This document shows, in pieces, positions 54,709 through 63,621 of a DNA stretch of 64,000 bases. Under the pieces are notes generated by a model. It was not told where the DNA came from, ran no database searches, and worked only from the letters and a program-made list of their open reading frames with translations. Each line of letters begins with the position of its first letter. Position 1 is the stretch's first letter. A program made the translations under genes and the position numbers. This DNA comes from Roseovarius sp. ZX-A-9. GTDB taxonomy: Bacteria > Pseudomonadota > Alphaproteobacteria > Rhodobacterales > Rhodobacteraceae. The DNA is taken from positions 463,928 to 527,927 of the forward strand of contig NZ_JAPWHW010000001.1 in assembly GCF_028369135.1 (NCBI RefSeq), read 5' to 3'.

Positions 54709-56100
54709 TTAGTAGCGGTAATGCTCTGGCTTGAACGGACCATGCTGCGGCACGCCGATATAATCGGCCTGTTCCTTGGTCATCTCCGTCAGTTTCACGC
54801 CGATGCGGTCCAGATGCAGACGCGCGACCTTTTCATCCAGGTGTTTGGGCAGGATGAAGACACCGGGCTGATACTCGTCGCCCTTGGTCCACAATTCGAT
54901 CTGTGCCAGCACCTGATTGGTGAACGACGCCGACATCACGAAGGACGGATGCCCGGTGGCGTTGCCGAGGTTCAGCAGGCGGCCTTCGGACAGCAGGATC
55001 AGACGATTGCCCGAAGGCATCTCGATCATGTCCACCTGGTCCTTGATGTTGGTCCATTTGTGGTTCTTCAGGCTGGCCACCTGAATCTCGTTGTCGAAGT
55101 GACCAATATTGCCGACGATCGCCATGTCCTTCATCTCGCGCATATGCTCGATGCGGATCACGTCCTTGTTGCCGGTGGTGGTGATGAAGATGTCGGCCGT
55201 TGCCAGCACATCCTCCAGCAGGACCACTTCGAACCCGTCCATCGCGGCCTGAAGCGCGCAGATAGGGTCCACTTCGGTGACTTTCACGCGTGCACCGGCA
55301 CCGCGCAACGACGCGGCAGACCCTTTGCCAACATCACCGTAGCCCATGACCACGGCAACCTTGCCGGCCATCATCGTATCGGTAGCGCGGCGGATCCCGT
55401 CGACCAGCGATTCCTTGCAGCCATATTTGTTGTCGAATTTCGACTTGGTCACGGAATCGTTCACATTGATAGCAGGGAACGGCAGCTGACCTTTCTTGTG
55501 CAGGTCATAAAGGCGGTGAACACCTGTAGTGGTCTCCTCCGACACGCCTTTGATCGCATCGCGCGTCTTGGTAAACCAGCCGGGGCTCGCGGCCATGCGC
55601 TTCTTGATCTGGGCGAAGATCGCCTCTTCTTCCTCGGATGTGGGGGTTTCGATCAGGCTGGTTTCGCCAGCCTCTACCCGCGCGCCCAACAGGACATAAA
55701 GCGTCGCATCGCCGCCATCGTCGAGGATCAGGTTCGGGCCCTCGGGGAACATGAAAGACCGGTCCAGATAATCCCAATGTTCAACCAGCGTCTGACCCTT
55801 GACAGCAAACACCGGTGTGCCGCCCTCGGCAATCGCCGCAGCGGCGTGATCCTGGGTCGAAAAGATATTGCACGATGCCCAGCGGACATCCGCGCCCAGC
55901 GCATTCAGCGTCTCGATCAGGACAGCGGTCTGGATGGTCATGTGCAGGCTACCAACAATGCGCGCGCCCTTGAGCGGCTTGCTTTCACCGAATTCCTCTC
56001 GCAGGGCCATCAGGCCCGGCATTTCCGTCTCTGCGATATCCAGCTCCTTGCGGCCGAACGCCGCGAGGGAAATGTCTTTGACGACGTAATCTTTTGCCAT
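54709..56100 (-). CDS. ahcY: adenosylhomocysteinase
   Basis: 463 residues from the ATG at 56098-56100 ([30 protein letters not shown]), with AAGGAG 8 bases upstream. It splits S-adenosylhomocysteine into adenosine and homocysteine, recycling the product of methyltransferases. [24 protein letters not shown] is the NAD site, and the C-terminal FKPEHYRY is typical. No SAH riboswitch was recognised upstream. Confidence 0.97.
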   Translation of the reverse strand: MAKDYVVKDISLAAFGRKELDIAETEMPGLMALREEFGESKPLKGARIVGSLHMTIQTAVLIETLNALGADVRWASCNIFSTQDHAAAAIAEGGTPVFAVKGQTLVEHWDYLDRSFMFPEGPNLILDDGGDATLYVLLGARVEAGETSLIETPTSEEEEAIFAQIKKRMAASPGWFTKTRDAIKGVSEETTTGVHRLYDLHKKGQLPFPAINVNDSVTKSKFDNKYGCKESLVDGIRRATDTMMAGKVAVVMGYGDVGKGSAASLRGAGARVKVTEVDPICALQAAMDGFEVVLLEDVLATADIFITTTGNKDVIRIEHMREMKDMAIVGNIGHFDNEIQVASLKNHKWTNIKDQVDMIEMPSGNRLILLSEGRLLNLGNATGHPSFVMSASFTNQVLAQIELWTKGDEYQPGVFILPKHLDEKVARLHLDRIGVKLTEMTKEQADYIGVPQHGPFKPEHYRY

Positions 56101-56258
56101 GTGGCAGCTCCTTGAATGTCGGTTATTGGGGCAAATAGCATTCAGCCGCCTTTTCGGCAATGCAGGGATGGCTGCGCCCCGTAACATAAGCGTTTGCACT
56201 GCTCCCGTCCGGCGTCTAGGCAGACCGGATCGACCGAAAACCGTGATCAGGCCCACAC

Positions 56259-57194
56259 ATGTCCAACCATGACCAACTTCGCTATTCCGACCCGGTGGCC
56301 CGCGTTCAGTACGGGCTGCTCATGGTCCTGTTCCGGATAGTGCGGATGACGGGGTGGCGCGCGGGCTACGGGGCGCTGGCACGGGGCCTGGGCCGGATTT
56401 TCGGCCCCTATCGCGCCGTCTGGCAGACCCTACCGGGCGGTGCCCCTTACAAGATCTACCTCAACGACGGCTACTGGACGCGCTTTGCGCTCTTTCACAC
56501 CCATTACGAACCCGAGGTTGCGGTGATCGTACATGCCGCGCGGGGGAATGTGCCGCTGTTTTGCGATCTCGGTGCCAATAGCGGCTACTGGACAGTTCGG
56601 GCGGCAGGGCATTTCCCCCAGGTGATCGCCGTCGAAGCATCGGCGAGGACATTTGCGCGGCTGGAGGAAAATGCTGGCGCGCTGCCCGGTGTCACGCTGC
56701 ACCGTGCGGCAATTTACACGGTTTCCGGCCAGACCCTGACTTTTGTGAACACCCATAACAGCCATGCCTCGGCACGGCTGATGGAAGGGCAGCCACCCGG
56801 GGCGGCGGACCTTACCGAAAGCGTCGAGACGCTGGCGATTGACGATCTGGTACCGCCCGGCACGCCCGCACTGATCAAGCTCGATGTCGAAGGCGCCGAG
56901 ATTGCCGCGCTTGCCGGTGCCGCGCGCGCCATCCGTGATGGTGCGGTGCTGATTTACGAAGATCACGGCAACGATCCGGATTGTGCGCCCAGTGCGCATT
57001 TGCTCGCCGATCCGGCGATGCGGCTGTTTGCGCTGGAGAATGGTTTCGAGGAGATCACGGATCTGGACAGCATCCGCGCCCTGAAAACCGACCGCTTCAA
57101 AGGATATAATTTCGTCGCGGCGCATCACGCCTCGCCACTTCTGGCCGCGCTCTGCCAGACTTTGCAATCGCCCGTTCGGACCGGTACGACCTGA
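56259..57194 (+). CDS. FkbM-family methyltransferase
   Basis: 311 residues. [29 protein letters not shown] is the SAM-binding strand and loop of FkbM proteins. [21 protein letters not shown] is the second signature. The family O-methylates sugars or polyketides; the acceptor here is unknown. It is divergent from ahcY, which would process its SAH product, and lies 21 bases before the HD gene. Confidence 0.88.
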   Translation: MSNHDQLRYSDPVARVQYGLLMVLFRIVRMTGWRAGYGALARGLGRIFGPYRAVWQTLPGGAPYKIYLNDGYWTRFALFHTHYEPEVAVIVHAARGNVPLFCDLGANSGYWTVRAAGHFPQVIAVEASARTFARLEENAGALPGVTLHRAAIYTVSGQTLTFVNTHNSHASARLMEGQPPGAADLTESVETLAIDDLVPPGTPALIKLDVEGAEIAALAGAARAIRDGAVLIYEDHGNDPDCAPSAHLLADPAMRLFALENGFEEITDLDSIRALKTDRFKGYNFVAAHHASPLLAALCQTLQSPVRTGTT

Positions 57195-57215
57195 CCGATA
57201 GCGAAAGGAAAATGC

Positions 57216-57809
57216 ATGCCCCAACCCCGCGCCTGGCAAAAGATGCTCTCGGGCCGCCGTCTGGACCTGCTTGATCCGACGCCGGTAGACATCGAGATCG
57301 AGGATATCGCGCACGGCCTGAGCTTTGTCGCACGCTGGAATGGGCAGACCTTGGGCGATTACGCCTATTCCGTCGCCGAACATTCGCTTCTGGTCGAGGA
57401 TCTGTTTGCCCGGCTGACACCTCGGGCGCCCGCCAAATGGCGGCTGGCCGCACTGCTGCATGACGCGCCGGAATATGTGATCGGCGACATGATTTCGCCG
57501 GTCAAGGCGGCGGTCGGTCCCAGTTACGGAGAATTGGACGCGCGCCTGACGGCGGCGATCCATATCAGGTTTGGATTGCCTGCCACGCTTCCCGCCACGG
57601 TCAAAAAACAGATCAAGAAGGCCGACAAGATCAGTGCATGGATGGAGGCGACACAGATTGCCGGGTTCGACGAAAGCGAGGCAAACCGGTTCTTCGGTCG
57701 CCCCGATCCGGCGCTGATCCAGGGGTTGTCCCTGCTTCTGCGCCCACCCCTGGAAACCCGCGCCGCCTACACCGCCCGCACGGCTGCCCTGCTGGAAGAG
57801 ATCGCGTAA
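57216..57809 (+). CDS. HD-domain phosphohydrolase (YfbR-like)
   Basis: 197 residues. SVAEHSLLVEDL and AALLHDAPEYVIGDMISPVK supply the H...HD metal ligands, and the final KADKISAWMEATQIAGF gives the last Asp. YfbR-like enzymes are 5'-nucleotidases acting on deoxynucleoside monophosphates. AAAGGAAA precedes the ATG. Probably co-transcribed with the FkbM gene. Confidence 0.85.
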   Translation: MPQPRAWQKMLSGRRLDLLDPTPVDIEIEDIAHGLSFVARWNGQTLGDYAYSVAEHSLLVEDLFARLTPRAPAKWRLAALLHDAPEYVIGDMISPVKAAVGPSYGELDARLTAAIHIRFGLPATLPATVKKQIKKADKISAWMEATQIAGFDESEANRFFGRPDPALIQGLSLLLRPPLETRAAYTARTAALLEEIA

Positions 57810-57875
57810 TCCGGGTGCGCCACGCCAACAGGCTGGAAACCCCTTATCTTACTGATTAATTGACTGAAATCATCG

Positions 57876-57896
57876 CGGACGCCAAAGGCGTTCCGC
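57876..57896. terminator. hairpin between convergent HD and regA genes
   Basis: CGGACGCC-AAA-GGCGTTCCG forms a stem with one bulge. There is no T run, so it is a weak candidate for a shared terminator. Confidence 0.35.
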
Positions 57897-57904
57897 AGAC
57901 TGCG

Positions 57905-58456
57905 CTATCGCGGCGACCGCTTTGCCAGGATCCGCTGCAAGGTCCGGCGGTGCATGTTCAGGCGCCGGGCGGTTTCACTGACATTGCGATCACATAGCTC
58001 GTAAACACGCTGGATATGCTCCCAGCGCACGCGGTCCGCACTCATCGGGTTTTCCGGTGGCGGAGGCAGCTCGTCGCCAGTAGCCAACAGCGCGTTGGTG
58101 ATATCACGGGCATCTGCGGGCTTGGACAGGTAGTCGGTCGCGCCGATCTTGACCGCGGCGACAGCGGTCGCGATGGCGCCATAGCCGGTCAGCACCACCA
58201 CCCGACTGTCAGGGCGCTTTTCGCGGATCACCTCGACCACGTCGAGGCCATTACCATCCTGCAGTCGCAAGTCGCAAACCGCGTAGGCAGGCGGGCGGGC
58301 GGTGGCGATCGCGCGGCCCGCCGCGACAGAGAGCGCGATTTCCACTTCGAACCCGCGCTTTTCCATAGCCTTGGCAAGGCGTCTCAGAAAGGGTTCGTCA
58401 TCGTCGACCAGAAGCAGCGACTTGTCGTCCCCGATCTCTTGCACGCTATCTGCCAT
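57905..58456 (-). CDS. regA: redox response regulator RegA/PrrA
   Basis: 183 residues. The receiver domain has LLLVDDDEPFLRRL and the phospho-acceptor Asp62 in CDLRLQDGNGLDVV. The C terminus is a Fis-like helix-turn-helix, NVSETARRLNMHRRTLQRILAKRSPR, diagnostic of RegA/ActR/PrrA. It controls respiration, carbon and nitrogen fixation and photosynthesis genes in related bacteria. Its kinase is regB at 59265. It follows senC on the same strand. Confidence 0.95.
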   Translation of the reverse strand: MADSVQEIGDDKSLLLVDDDEPFLRRLAKAMEKRGFEVEIALSVAAGRAIATARPPAYAVCDLRLQDGNGLDVVEVIREKRPDSRVVVLTGYGAIATAVAAVKIGATDYLSKPADARDITNALLATGDELPPPPENPMSADRVRWEHIQRVYELCDRNVSETARRLNMHRRTLQRILAKRSPR

Positions 58457-58543
58457 CCGCCCGTATCCCGATCTTTATTTCTTTTGTCATAAGACATTAG
58501 AACGCGTTGGCAGATGCGTCAAACGCTGCTGCGGCACTTCACG

Positions 58544-59173
58544 TCATTCGGCGGCATCGATAAAGCAGGCAACTTTGCTCGCCATTTCCTCGGGGCTGAG
58601 TTCGCGGCGGAAGAATTCGACAAATCCGATCTCGGGCAGCGAAAGGTAGGTGAGCGTGGTGTGATCGACCAGATAATAGTCTTCTTCACCCGCCGCAGGA
58701 ACCTGCGCCTTGTAGTAGGTCCGGTACGCCTTGCTCGCCGCCTTGATCTGATCAGGGCTGCCGGTCAGGCCCAGCATCCGGGGATGCATCGCGTCGGTGT
58801 AATCGGCAACCACCTCGGGCGTGTCGCGTTGCGGATCGACGGTGATGAAGACTGGCTTGACGATCTTGCCCTGTTCCTCGAGCAGATCGACTGCTGCGGC
58901 ATTGCGCGCCACGTCGAAGGGGCAAATATCGGGGCAGAACGTATAGCCGAAATAGATCAACGCCGGCTGATCGATCACCTGCGCCGAGGTCACGGTCTGG
59001 CCGGTTTCATCGACCAGCGTGAAATCACCGCCGATCGCGCCAGCGCCGCCCGCAATCTGCGAGGTGCGGCATTGGGCAAACCGGTCATCGCCGCGACCAA
59101 TGGTCAGAAAATAGAAAATGCCCAGCAGGCTGATCACGGCCAACGCGGCAGCTATGGCAATATTGCGGGTCAT
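58544..59173 (-). CDS. senC: SCO1/SenC copper chaperone
   Basis: 209 residues from the ATG at 59171-59173, with AAAGGA 7 bases upstream. One N-terminal helix (IAIAAALAVISLLGIFYFL) anchors a periplasmic thioredoxin-like domain. YFGYTFCPDICPFD has the copper-binding CxxxC, and VDHTT supplies the later His. SenC/PrrC delivers copper to cytochrome oxidase and influences RegB signalling. It sits between regA and regB, as in Rhodobacter. Confidence 0.94.
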   Translation of the reverse strand: MTRNIAIAAALAVISLLGIFYFLTIGRGDDRFAQCRTSQIAGGAGAIGGDFTLVDETGQTVTSAQVIDQPALIYFGYTFCPDICPFDVARNAAAVDLLEEQGKIVKPVFITVDPQRDTPEVVADYTDAMHPRMLGLTGSPDQIKAASKAYRTYYKAQVPAAGEEDYYLVDHTTLTYLSLPEIGFVEFFRRELSPEEMASKVACFIDAAE

Positions 59174-59264
59174 GCGCATTTCCTTTCGGCAGTTTGGCAG
59201 GCTTGCCCTATCGCTGCACATCTAGCAGGCTGGTAATGACAGGCAACAGGGCGAAACCGCACAG

Positions 59265-60662
59265 ATGACGAACATTTCATCGCCTCCGTTTCACGGCCGT
59301 GATAGCGGCAACTGGATTCGTCTGCGCACCCTCGTCTATCTGCGCTGGTGGGCGGTCTGCGGGCAGATCGCGGCACTGGTGGTGGCCAAACGTGTCTATG
59401 GGCTCGATTTCGAGATCGGGCTTTTCTACCTGGTGATCGGGGCATCGGTGATCACCAACCTTGTCGCCGCCTTCATCTTTCCCGCGACCAAGCGTCTGAC
59501 CGAACCGGAAAACCTACTGGTTGTCCTGTTTGATATGCTCCAGTTGGGTTTGATGCTCTATCTCACCGGCGGGCTGAACAATCCGTTCGCGATGCTGATC
59601 ATAGGGCCGGTGATCGTGTCGGCCTCGGCGTTATCGACGCGCTCTACCCTCTTTCTGGGCTGCACGGCGATTGCCATCGTGTCGGTGCTGATGTCTTTCT
59701 ACCTGCCCCTGCGCACCGAGACGGGCCTAGTGATCCAGATGCCGGATCTTTTTCGCTTCGGCAACTGGATGGCCATCGTGATCGCGGTGATATTTCTGGG
59801 TGTCTATTCGCGCTGGGTCGTGTCGGAGATGGAGGCAATGTCGGACGCGGTGCAAGCTGCGCGAATGGCTCTGGCGCGCGAGCAGAAGCTGACCGATCTG
59901 GGCGGCGTCGTGGCCGCCGCCGCGCACGAACTGGGCACACCGCTGGCAACGATCAAGCTGACCTCCTCCGAACTGGCCGACGAGTTGCCCGAGGGCAGCG
60001 AAGCCCGCGAGGATGCGCTGCTGATTCGCCAACAGGCAGACAGATGTCGCGATATCCTGCGGTCCATGGGGCGCGCAGGAAAGGACGACCTGCACCTTCG
60101 TTCCGCGCCCCTGATGGCGGTAATCGAGGAAGCCGCGGAACCGCATCTCGAGCGTGGCAAGACTGTGCTTTTTGACCACGGTGCGGGCAGCCGCGCAGTG
60201 CTGGAAGACCAGCCAGTCATCCTGCGCCGCCCCGAGGTGATCCACGGGCTGCGCAACCTGATCCAGAATGCGGTCGATTTCTCGCGCGATACGGTCTGGA
60301 TCGAAAGCGACTGGACCGACGATAGCGTGACCGTCCGCATCATGGATAATGGCGACGGCTATCCTCCGCATCTGTTGGGCCGGATCGGTGATCCGTTGAT
60401 GCGCCGCCGGGGTCGCGGATTCGACCCGAACCGACCGGAATACGAGGGCATGGGGCTGGGTCTGTTCATCGCCAAGACGTTGTTGGAGCGATCCGGCGCC
60501 GATCTCAGCTTTGCCAACGGGGCCGAGTCGTTTCGTGGCGACGCGGCGCTGGCGGCACGCACCGGTGCCGTCGTCGAGGTGGTCTGGCCCCGCGCGCAAC
60601 TGGAGGCAACGCCCGACACCGGTACGGCGCGCACCGGAGAGAACCTGCCGATCACATCCTGA
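59265..60662 (+). CDS. regB: redox sensor histidine kinase RegB/PrrB
   Basis: 465 residues. Six membrane helices occupy about 20-190 and include GGLNNPF near 101, the quinone-linked hallmark. The phospho-His is H221 in AAAHELGTPLATIKL. Cys261 in QADRCRDILRSMG corresponds to the redox-active cysteine of RegB. HGLRNLIQNAVDFS (N box) and MGLGLFIAKTLLERSGA (G box) are intact. Divergent from senC-regA across a 91-base spacer. Confidence 0.95.
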   Translation: MTNISSPPFHGRDSGNWIRLRTLVYLRWWAVCGQIAALVVAKRVYGLDFEIGLFYLVIGASVITNLVAAFIFPATKRLTEPENLLVVLFDMLQLGLMLYLTGGLNNPFAMLIIGPVIVSASALSTRSTLFLGCTAIAIVSVLMSFYLPLRTETGLVIQMPDLFRFGNWMAIVIAVIFLGVYSRWVVSEMEAMSDAVQAARMALAREQKLTDLGGVVAAAAHELGTPLATIKLTSSELADELPEGSEAREDALLIRQQADRCRDILRSMGRAGKDDLHLRSAPLMAVIEEAAEPHLERGKTVLFDHGAGSRAVLEDQPVILRRPEVIHGLRNLIQNAVDFSRDTVWIESDWTDDSVTVRIMDNGDGYPPHLLGRIGDPLMRRRGRGFDPNRPEYEGMGLGLFIAKTLLERSGADLSFANGAESFRGDAALAARTGAVVEVVWPRAQLEATPDTGTARTGENLPITS

Positions 60663-60749
60663 ATGGCCGCGCACCGGTGAAATACTGCCGGTTAACCTGC
60701 AATTAACCATCGTTGACCAAAGCTGCACCCACCGCAACAATGGTGAGAG

Positions 60750-61582
60750 GGGGTCCGTTGCATTAAGTCAGCGGAAGTCGCAGGCTCGGCTTGTTTGTGA
60801 TGTTGGAGGGGTCGATGGCACAGCGCAAGAATCCGTTCTAACGGCATCGGTTTCCTCGTGAGATCATCCTGATGGCAGTGCGCTGGTACTGTCGCTACTC
60901 GCTTTCGTGCAGGGGTGCGCGCGACCTGCTGGCTGAGCGTAGTGTGACCGTCGATGCCTCGACTATCCATCGCTGGGTGCGCAAGTTCGGCCCCGAGATT
61001 CGCAAGCGGGCTTATGGCGCTCACCGTTCCTGGCGCGGGCTGCAGTGGCATGTTGACGAGACTTATGTTCGTGTTGGTGGTCGTTGGTGCGATCTTCGGC
61101 GCGCTGTCGACCAGTTCGGCCAATTGATCGATTTTCGACTGACGGCAAAGCGTGATGCCAAAGCAGCAAGGGCTTTACTGAAACAAGCGCGGGAAGCTGT
61201 CCGCTTGTATCACCCGCTGACGATCGTCACGGACAAGGCGCACACCTACGCGAAGGTAATTGGCGAAATCAACGCCCGGATCGGGCCGGAAGACGCGATC
61301 CGGCATGTCGATCGCAAGTACCTCAACAACCGGATCGAAAGCGACCACGCCTCGCTAAAGCAGCGACTTCGCCCTATGCGGGGCTTCCAAACCTTGGTCG
61401 GCGCCAAGGCGGCTCTCGCTGGCTTCGAAACTTTCCGCACCATCCGTAAGGGACAGTTTGAAAACTGCGAGATCGGCGTGGCCAACGAGATCGACTTCGT
61501 GGCTGAACTCTTTCCAGAAACCGCGTGAAAGACACCAGACCCGGCTCTCAACGTGTCGAACCAAGTTAATGCAACGGACCCC
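60750..61582 (+). mobile_element. IS6-family element, full-length copy
   Basis: Identical 17-bp ends, GGGGTCCGTTGCATTAA and its complement (61566-61582), bound 833 bases. The flanking 8-mers (GGTGAGAG and TTCGACAG) do not repeat. To the right it abuts the remnant of another IS6-type gene, so it landed in or recombined with an older copy. The deleted copy is at 32163-32738. Confidence 0.88.
60872..61528 (+). CDS. IS6-family transposase
   Basis: 218 residues from the ATG at 60872. The DDE triad is WHVDETYVRVGG, IVTDKAHTY and NNRIESDHASLK. An upstream frame from 60815 reads MAQRKNPF, then TAA (60839-60841), then RHRFPREIILMAVRW, so the family N terminus is cut by an ochre codon where relatives have Lys. 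Translation may start at 60872 and lose about 20 N-terminal residues. Whether this product is active cannot be told. Confidence 0.85.
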   Translation: MAVRWYCRYSLSCRGARDLLAERSVTVDASTIHRWVRKFGPEIRKRAYGAHRSWRGLQWHVDETYVRVGGRWCDLRRAVDQFGQLIDFRLTAKRDAKAARALLKQAREAVRLYHPLTIVTDKAHTYAKVIGEINARIGPEDAIRHVDRKYLNNRIESDHASLKQRLRPMRGFQTLVGAKAALAGFETFRTIRKGQFENCEIGVANEIDFVAELFPETA

Positions 61583-61819
61583 TTCGACAGCATTCGGCAC
61601 ATTGATCGAAAATGGCAAAACAATCTAATCGAATGCGACCATACGGCTCTGAAATGGCTGCTCGGATACCGCCAAAGCTTTCGATCCTTGCGAACAGCCA
61701 AAGCGACACTGAACGGTCTTGAAACGATGCGGACCATTAAACGCGGCCACATCCATCACACCCAGTCAGGTGTCCTTGCCGAGATCCATTTCATTGCGCA
61801 ACTGTTCGAGAACGCGTGA
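61583..61819 (+). pseudogene. IS6-type transposase C-terminal remnant
   Basis: FDSIRHIDRKWQNNLIECDH is the third catalytic (Glu) region, followed by ALKWLLGYRQSFRSLRTAKATLNGLETMRTIKRGHIHHT and a stop at 61817-61819. TTAATGCAACAGTCCCC at 61859-61875 is its right terminal repeat. The 5' part is missing because of the adjacent element. Confidence 0.83.
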
Positions 61820-61947
61820 TCCGACGAAACACGACGGGACCAATCAGGCCACTATCAATTAATGCAACAGTCCCCCTCAGGGCATAGTTAGTTTAAATTA
61901 TCCAATACAGTAAGTCGTGGCGGTGCGCAGCTTAAACTGAAGGATAA

Positions 61948-62013
61948 TTACCTTTAACGATAAAATTACTTGAGATGTCTCGTCTTTTGGCCTATTCTTA
62001 CTGCTAAAGGTAA
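61948..62013 (+). promoter_or_regulatory. hipBA promoter and operator pair
   Basis: TTGAGA (61970-61975), 17 bases, TATTCT (61993-61998) is a good housekeeping promoter. TTACCTTTA (61948-61956) and TAAAGGTAA (62005-62013) are perfect 9-bp inverted repeats on both sides. HipB-like proteins repress from such paired sites. Confidence 0.7.
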
Positions 62014-62024
62014 GGAGGCACGCC

Positions 62025-62315
62025 GTGGCAACTGAAAATGAGCAAATGCTTCTTGCCAATGTCGGGCGACGCATCAGGGCGATGCGTGTTAAGCAGAGCC
62101 TCAATCTTGACCAGCTCGCGCGGCTCACTGGTATCAGTGCTCCGGCATTGTCACTGATCGAGACGGGGAAGCGCGATGCCAGGCTGACGACCGTGGCCAA
62201 GATCGCTGCGGCGCTGCGTGTACCTCTCTCGACCCTAATGGATGATACGCCTTCGGGCTCGGACGCTAGGACGAAAGACGCGGCGCAAGGCTATGACCTT
62301 GGGGATTACCAATGA
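62025..62315 (+). CDS. hipB: HipB-type antitoxin, XRE helix-turn-helix
   Basis: 96 residues with a GTG start 6 bases after GGAGG. VGRRIRAMRVKQSLNLDQLARLTGISAPALSLIETGKRDARLTTVAKIAAAL is the XRE DNA-binding domain. The 30-residue tail is acidic and probably contacts HipA. It overlaps hipA by ATGA. It should repress the operon through the repeats at 61948 and 62005. Confidence 0.9.
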   Translation: MATENEQMLLANVGRRIRAMRVKQSLNLDQLARLTGISAPALSLIETGKRDARLTTVAKIAAALRVPLSTLMDDTPSGSDARTKDAAQGYDLGDYQ

Positions 62316-63619
62316 CCGCTTCGGTTCCGATCTGGTTTGATGCGCTTCAAGTGGGACATGTTGATGTTGCCACTGATGGCACGCTGTCTTTGCACTACGA
62401 CGAGCGATGGCTGCAGACTTCGGGCGCGTTTCCGCTCTCGGTCACCATGCGATTGCGCGCTAAACCCTATCCGTCCGAGGTTATCTCGCCTTGGCTTGCG
62501 AACCTTCTTCCCGAAGAAGAACAGTTGCAGGTTCTGGCGCGTTCTCTGGGGCTGAATCAGGGAGATGTGCTAGCCGTGCTGACAGAAATTGGCGGCGACA
62601 CTGCAGGGGCGCTGTCTTTCGGGGAGCCTGCGGATCCCAGCCGCTGGGCCTATACGACGCTGACGCAGTTTTACGGCACAGACGATGCGGCCGAAGCCCT
62701 TGAGCGCCACTTCGCTGATCTTGGCCGCAGACCATTTCTGGTCGGCGAAGAGGGGGTGCGCCAGTCCCTTGCCGGTGGCCAGAAGAAGTCGGCTTTGGCC
62801 GTTCTGGACCCGGACGGGGTGCCTGTGCTGCGCTTGCCCGGCCCGGATGACAGGCTTGCTATTCCCCTCAACGGTGCCCCGTCTACATTGATTGTGAAAC
62901 CGGATAACCCCAATCTGCCCGGCATCACCGAGAACGAGGTCTGGTGTCTGCAGATAGCGCAGGCCATCGGCATCGAAGCTGCGCAGGCAACGATCCTCAA
63001 GGCATCTGGCCGCACGGCGATCGGCGTGTTGCGCTATGATCGCAGGCTTGGGCGGAACGGTCAGGTTCTGCGGCTTCACCAAGAGGATTTTGCGCAGGCC
63101 AATGGCATTCCTCCGGGGCGGAAATATGAACGTGGCACCCTGCGCGGGCTGAACCTCAAGACCTTGTTGGAGACCGGGCGGAACGTCAGCGCAAACGATG
63201 CCTTGGCCCTGCTTGATCAGGTTGTCTTCAACATTCTTGTGGCCAACACCGATGCCCATGCCAAGAACTATTCGCTGATCCTGCCGGTTGCGGCCGCGCC
63301 GCGGCTTGCGCCGCTTTACGACGTATCCTCTGTCCTGACTTGGCCCCACGTGGTGCAAAGTTACGCCCAGAACATTGCTGGCAAGAAGCGTACCCCGGAC
63401 ATGATCGCGGGGCGGCATTGGGAGAAAGTGGCCCGCGACATTGGCTATCGACCGACTGATGTCCGAAAGCGGATTCAGGAACTTGTCGACAAGTTGGTGG
63501 CATGCAGGGTGAAGGTCACAGCCGAGGTGGCAGCACTTCAGGGTGCGACAGCGGGCTATGTCACGCAAACTGCGGAAGCCGTCGAAGGTAATGCGATGCG
63601 CATGGCCGGAAGGCTGTAG
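62312..63619 (+). CDS. hipA: HipA-family serine/threonine kinase toxin
   Basis: 435 residues. The N-terminal couple domain reads WFDALQVGHVDVATDGTLSLHYDERWL. SLAGGQKKSALAV near 155 is the ATP-site Gly loop. NTDAHAKNYSL holds the catalytic Asp314, with the later YDVSS as the metal region. HipA phosphorylates glutamyl-tRNA synthetase and causes dormancy. The gene looks intact. An IS6-family element begins 2 bases after its stop. Confidence 0.92.
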   Translation: MTASVPIWFDALQVGHVDVATDGTLSLHYDERWLQTSGAFPLSVTMRLRAKPYPSEVISPWLANLLPEEEQLQVLARSLGLNQGDVLAVLTEIGGDTAGALSFGEPADPSRWAYTTLTQFYGTDDAAEALERHFADLGRRPFLVGEEGVRQSLAGGQKKSALAVLDPDGVPVLRLPGPDDRLAIPLNGAPSTLIVKPDNPNLPGITENEVWCLQIAQAIGIEAAQATILKASGRTAIGVLRYDRRLGRNGQVLRLHQEDFAQANGIPPGRKYERGTLRGLNLKTLLETGRNVSANDALALLDQVVFNILVANTDAHAKNYSLILPVAAAPRLAPLYDVSSVLTWPHVVQSYAQNIAGKKRTPDMIAGRHWEKVARDIGYRPTDVRKRIQELVDKLVACRVKVTAEVAALQGATAGYVTQTAEAVEGNAMRMAGRL

Positions 63620-63621
63620 AT

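Noticed and set aside
56101..56258. SAH riboswitch before ahcY
   Set aside because: The leader does not show the conserved SAH riboswitch core that I know; an Rfam search could settle it.
60742..61590. Target-site duplication around the full IS6-family copy
   Set aside because: The flanking 8-mers GGTGAGAG and TTCGACAG differ, so a simple insertion with duplication is not supported.
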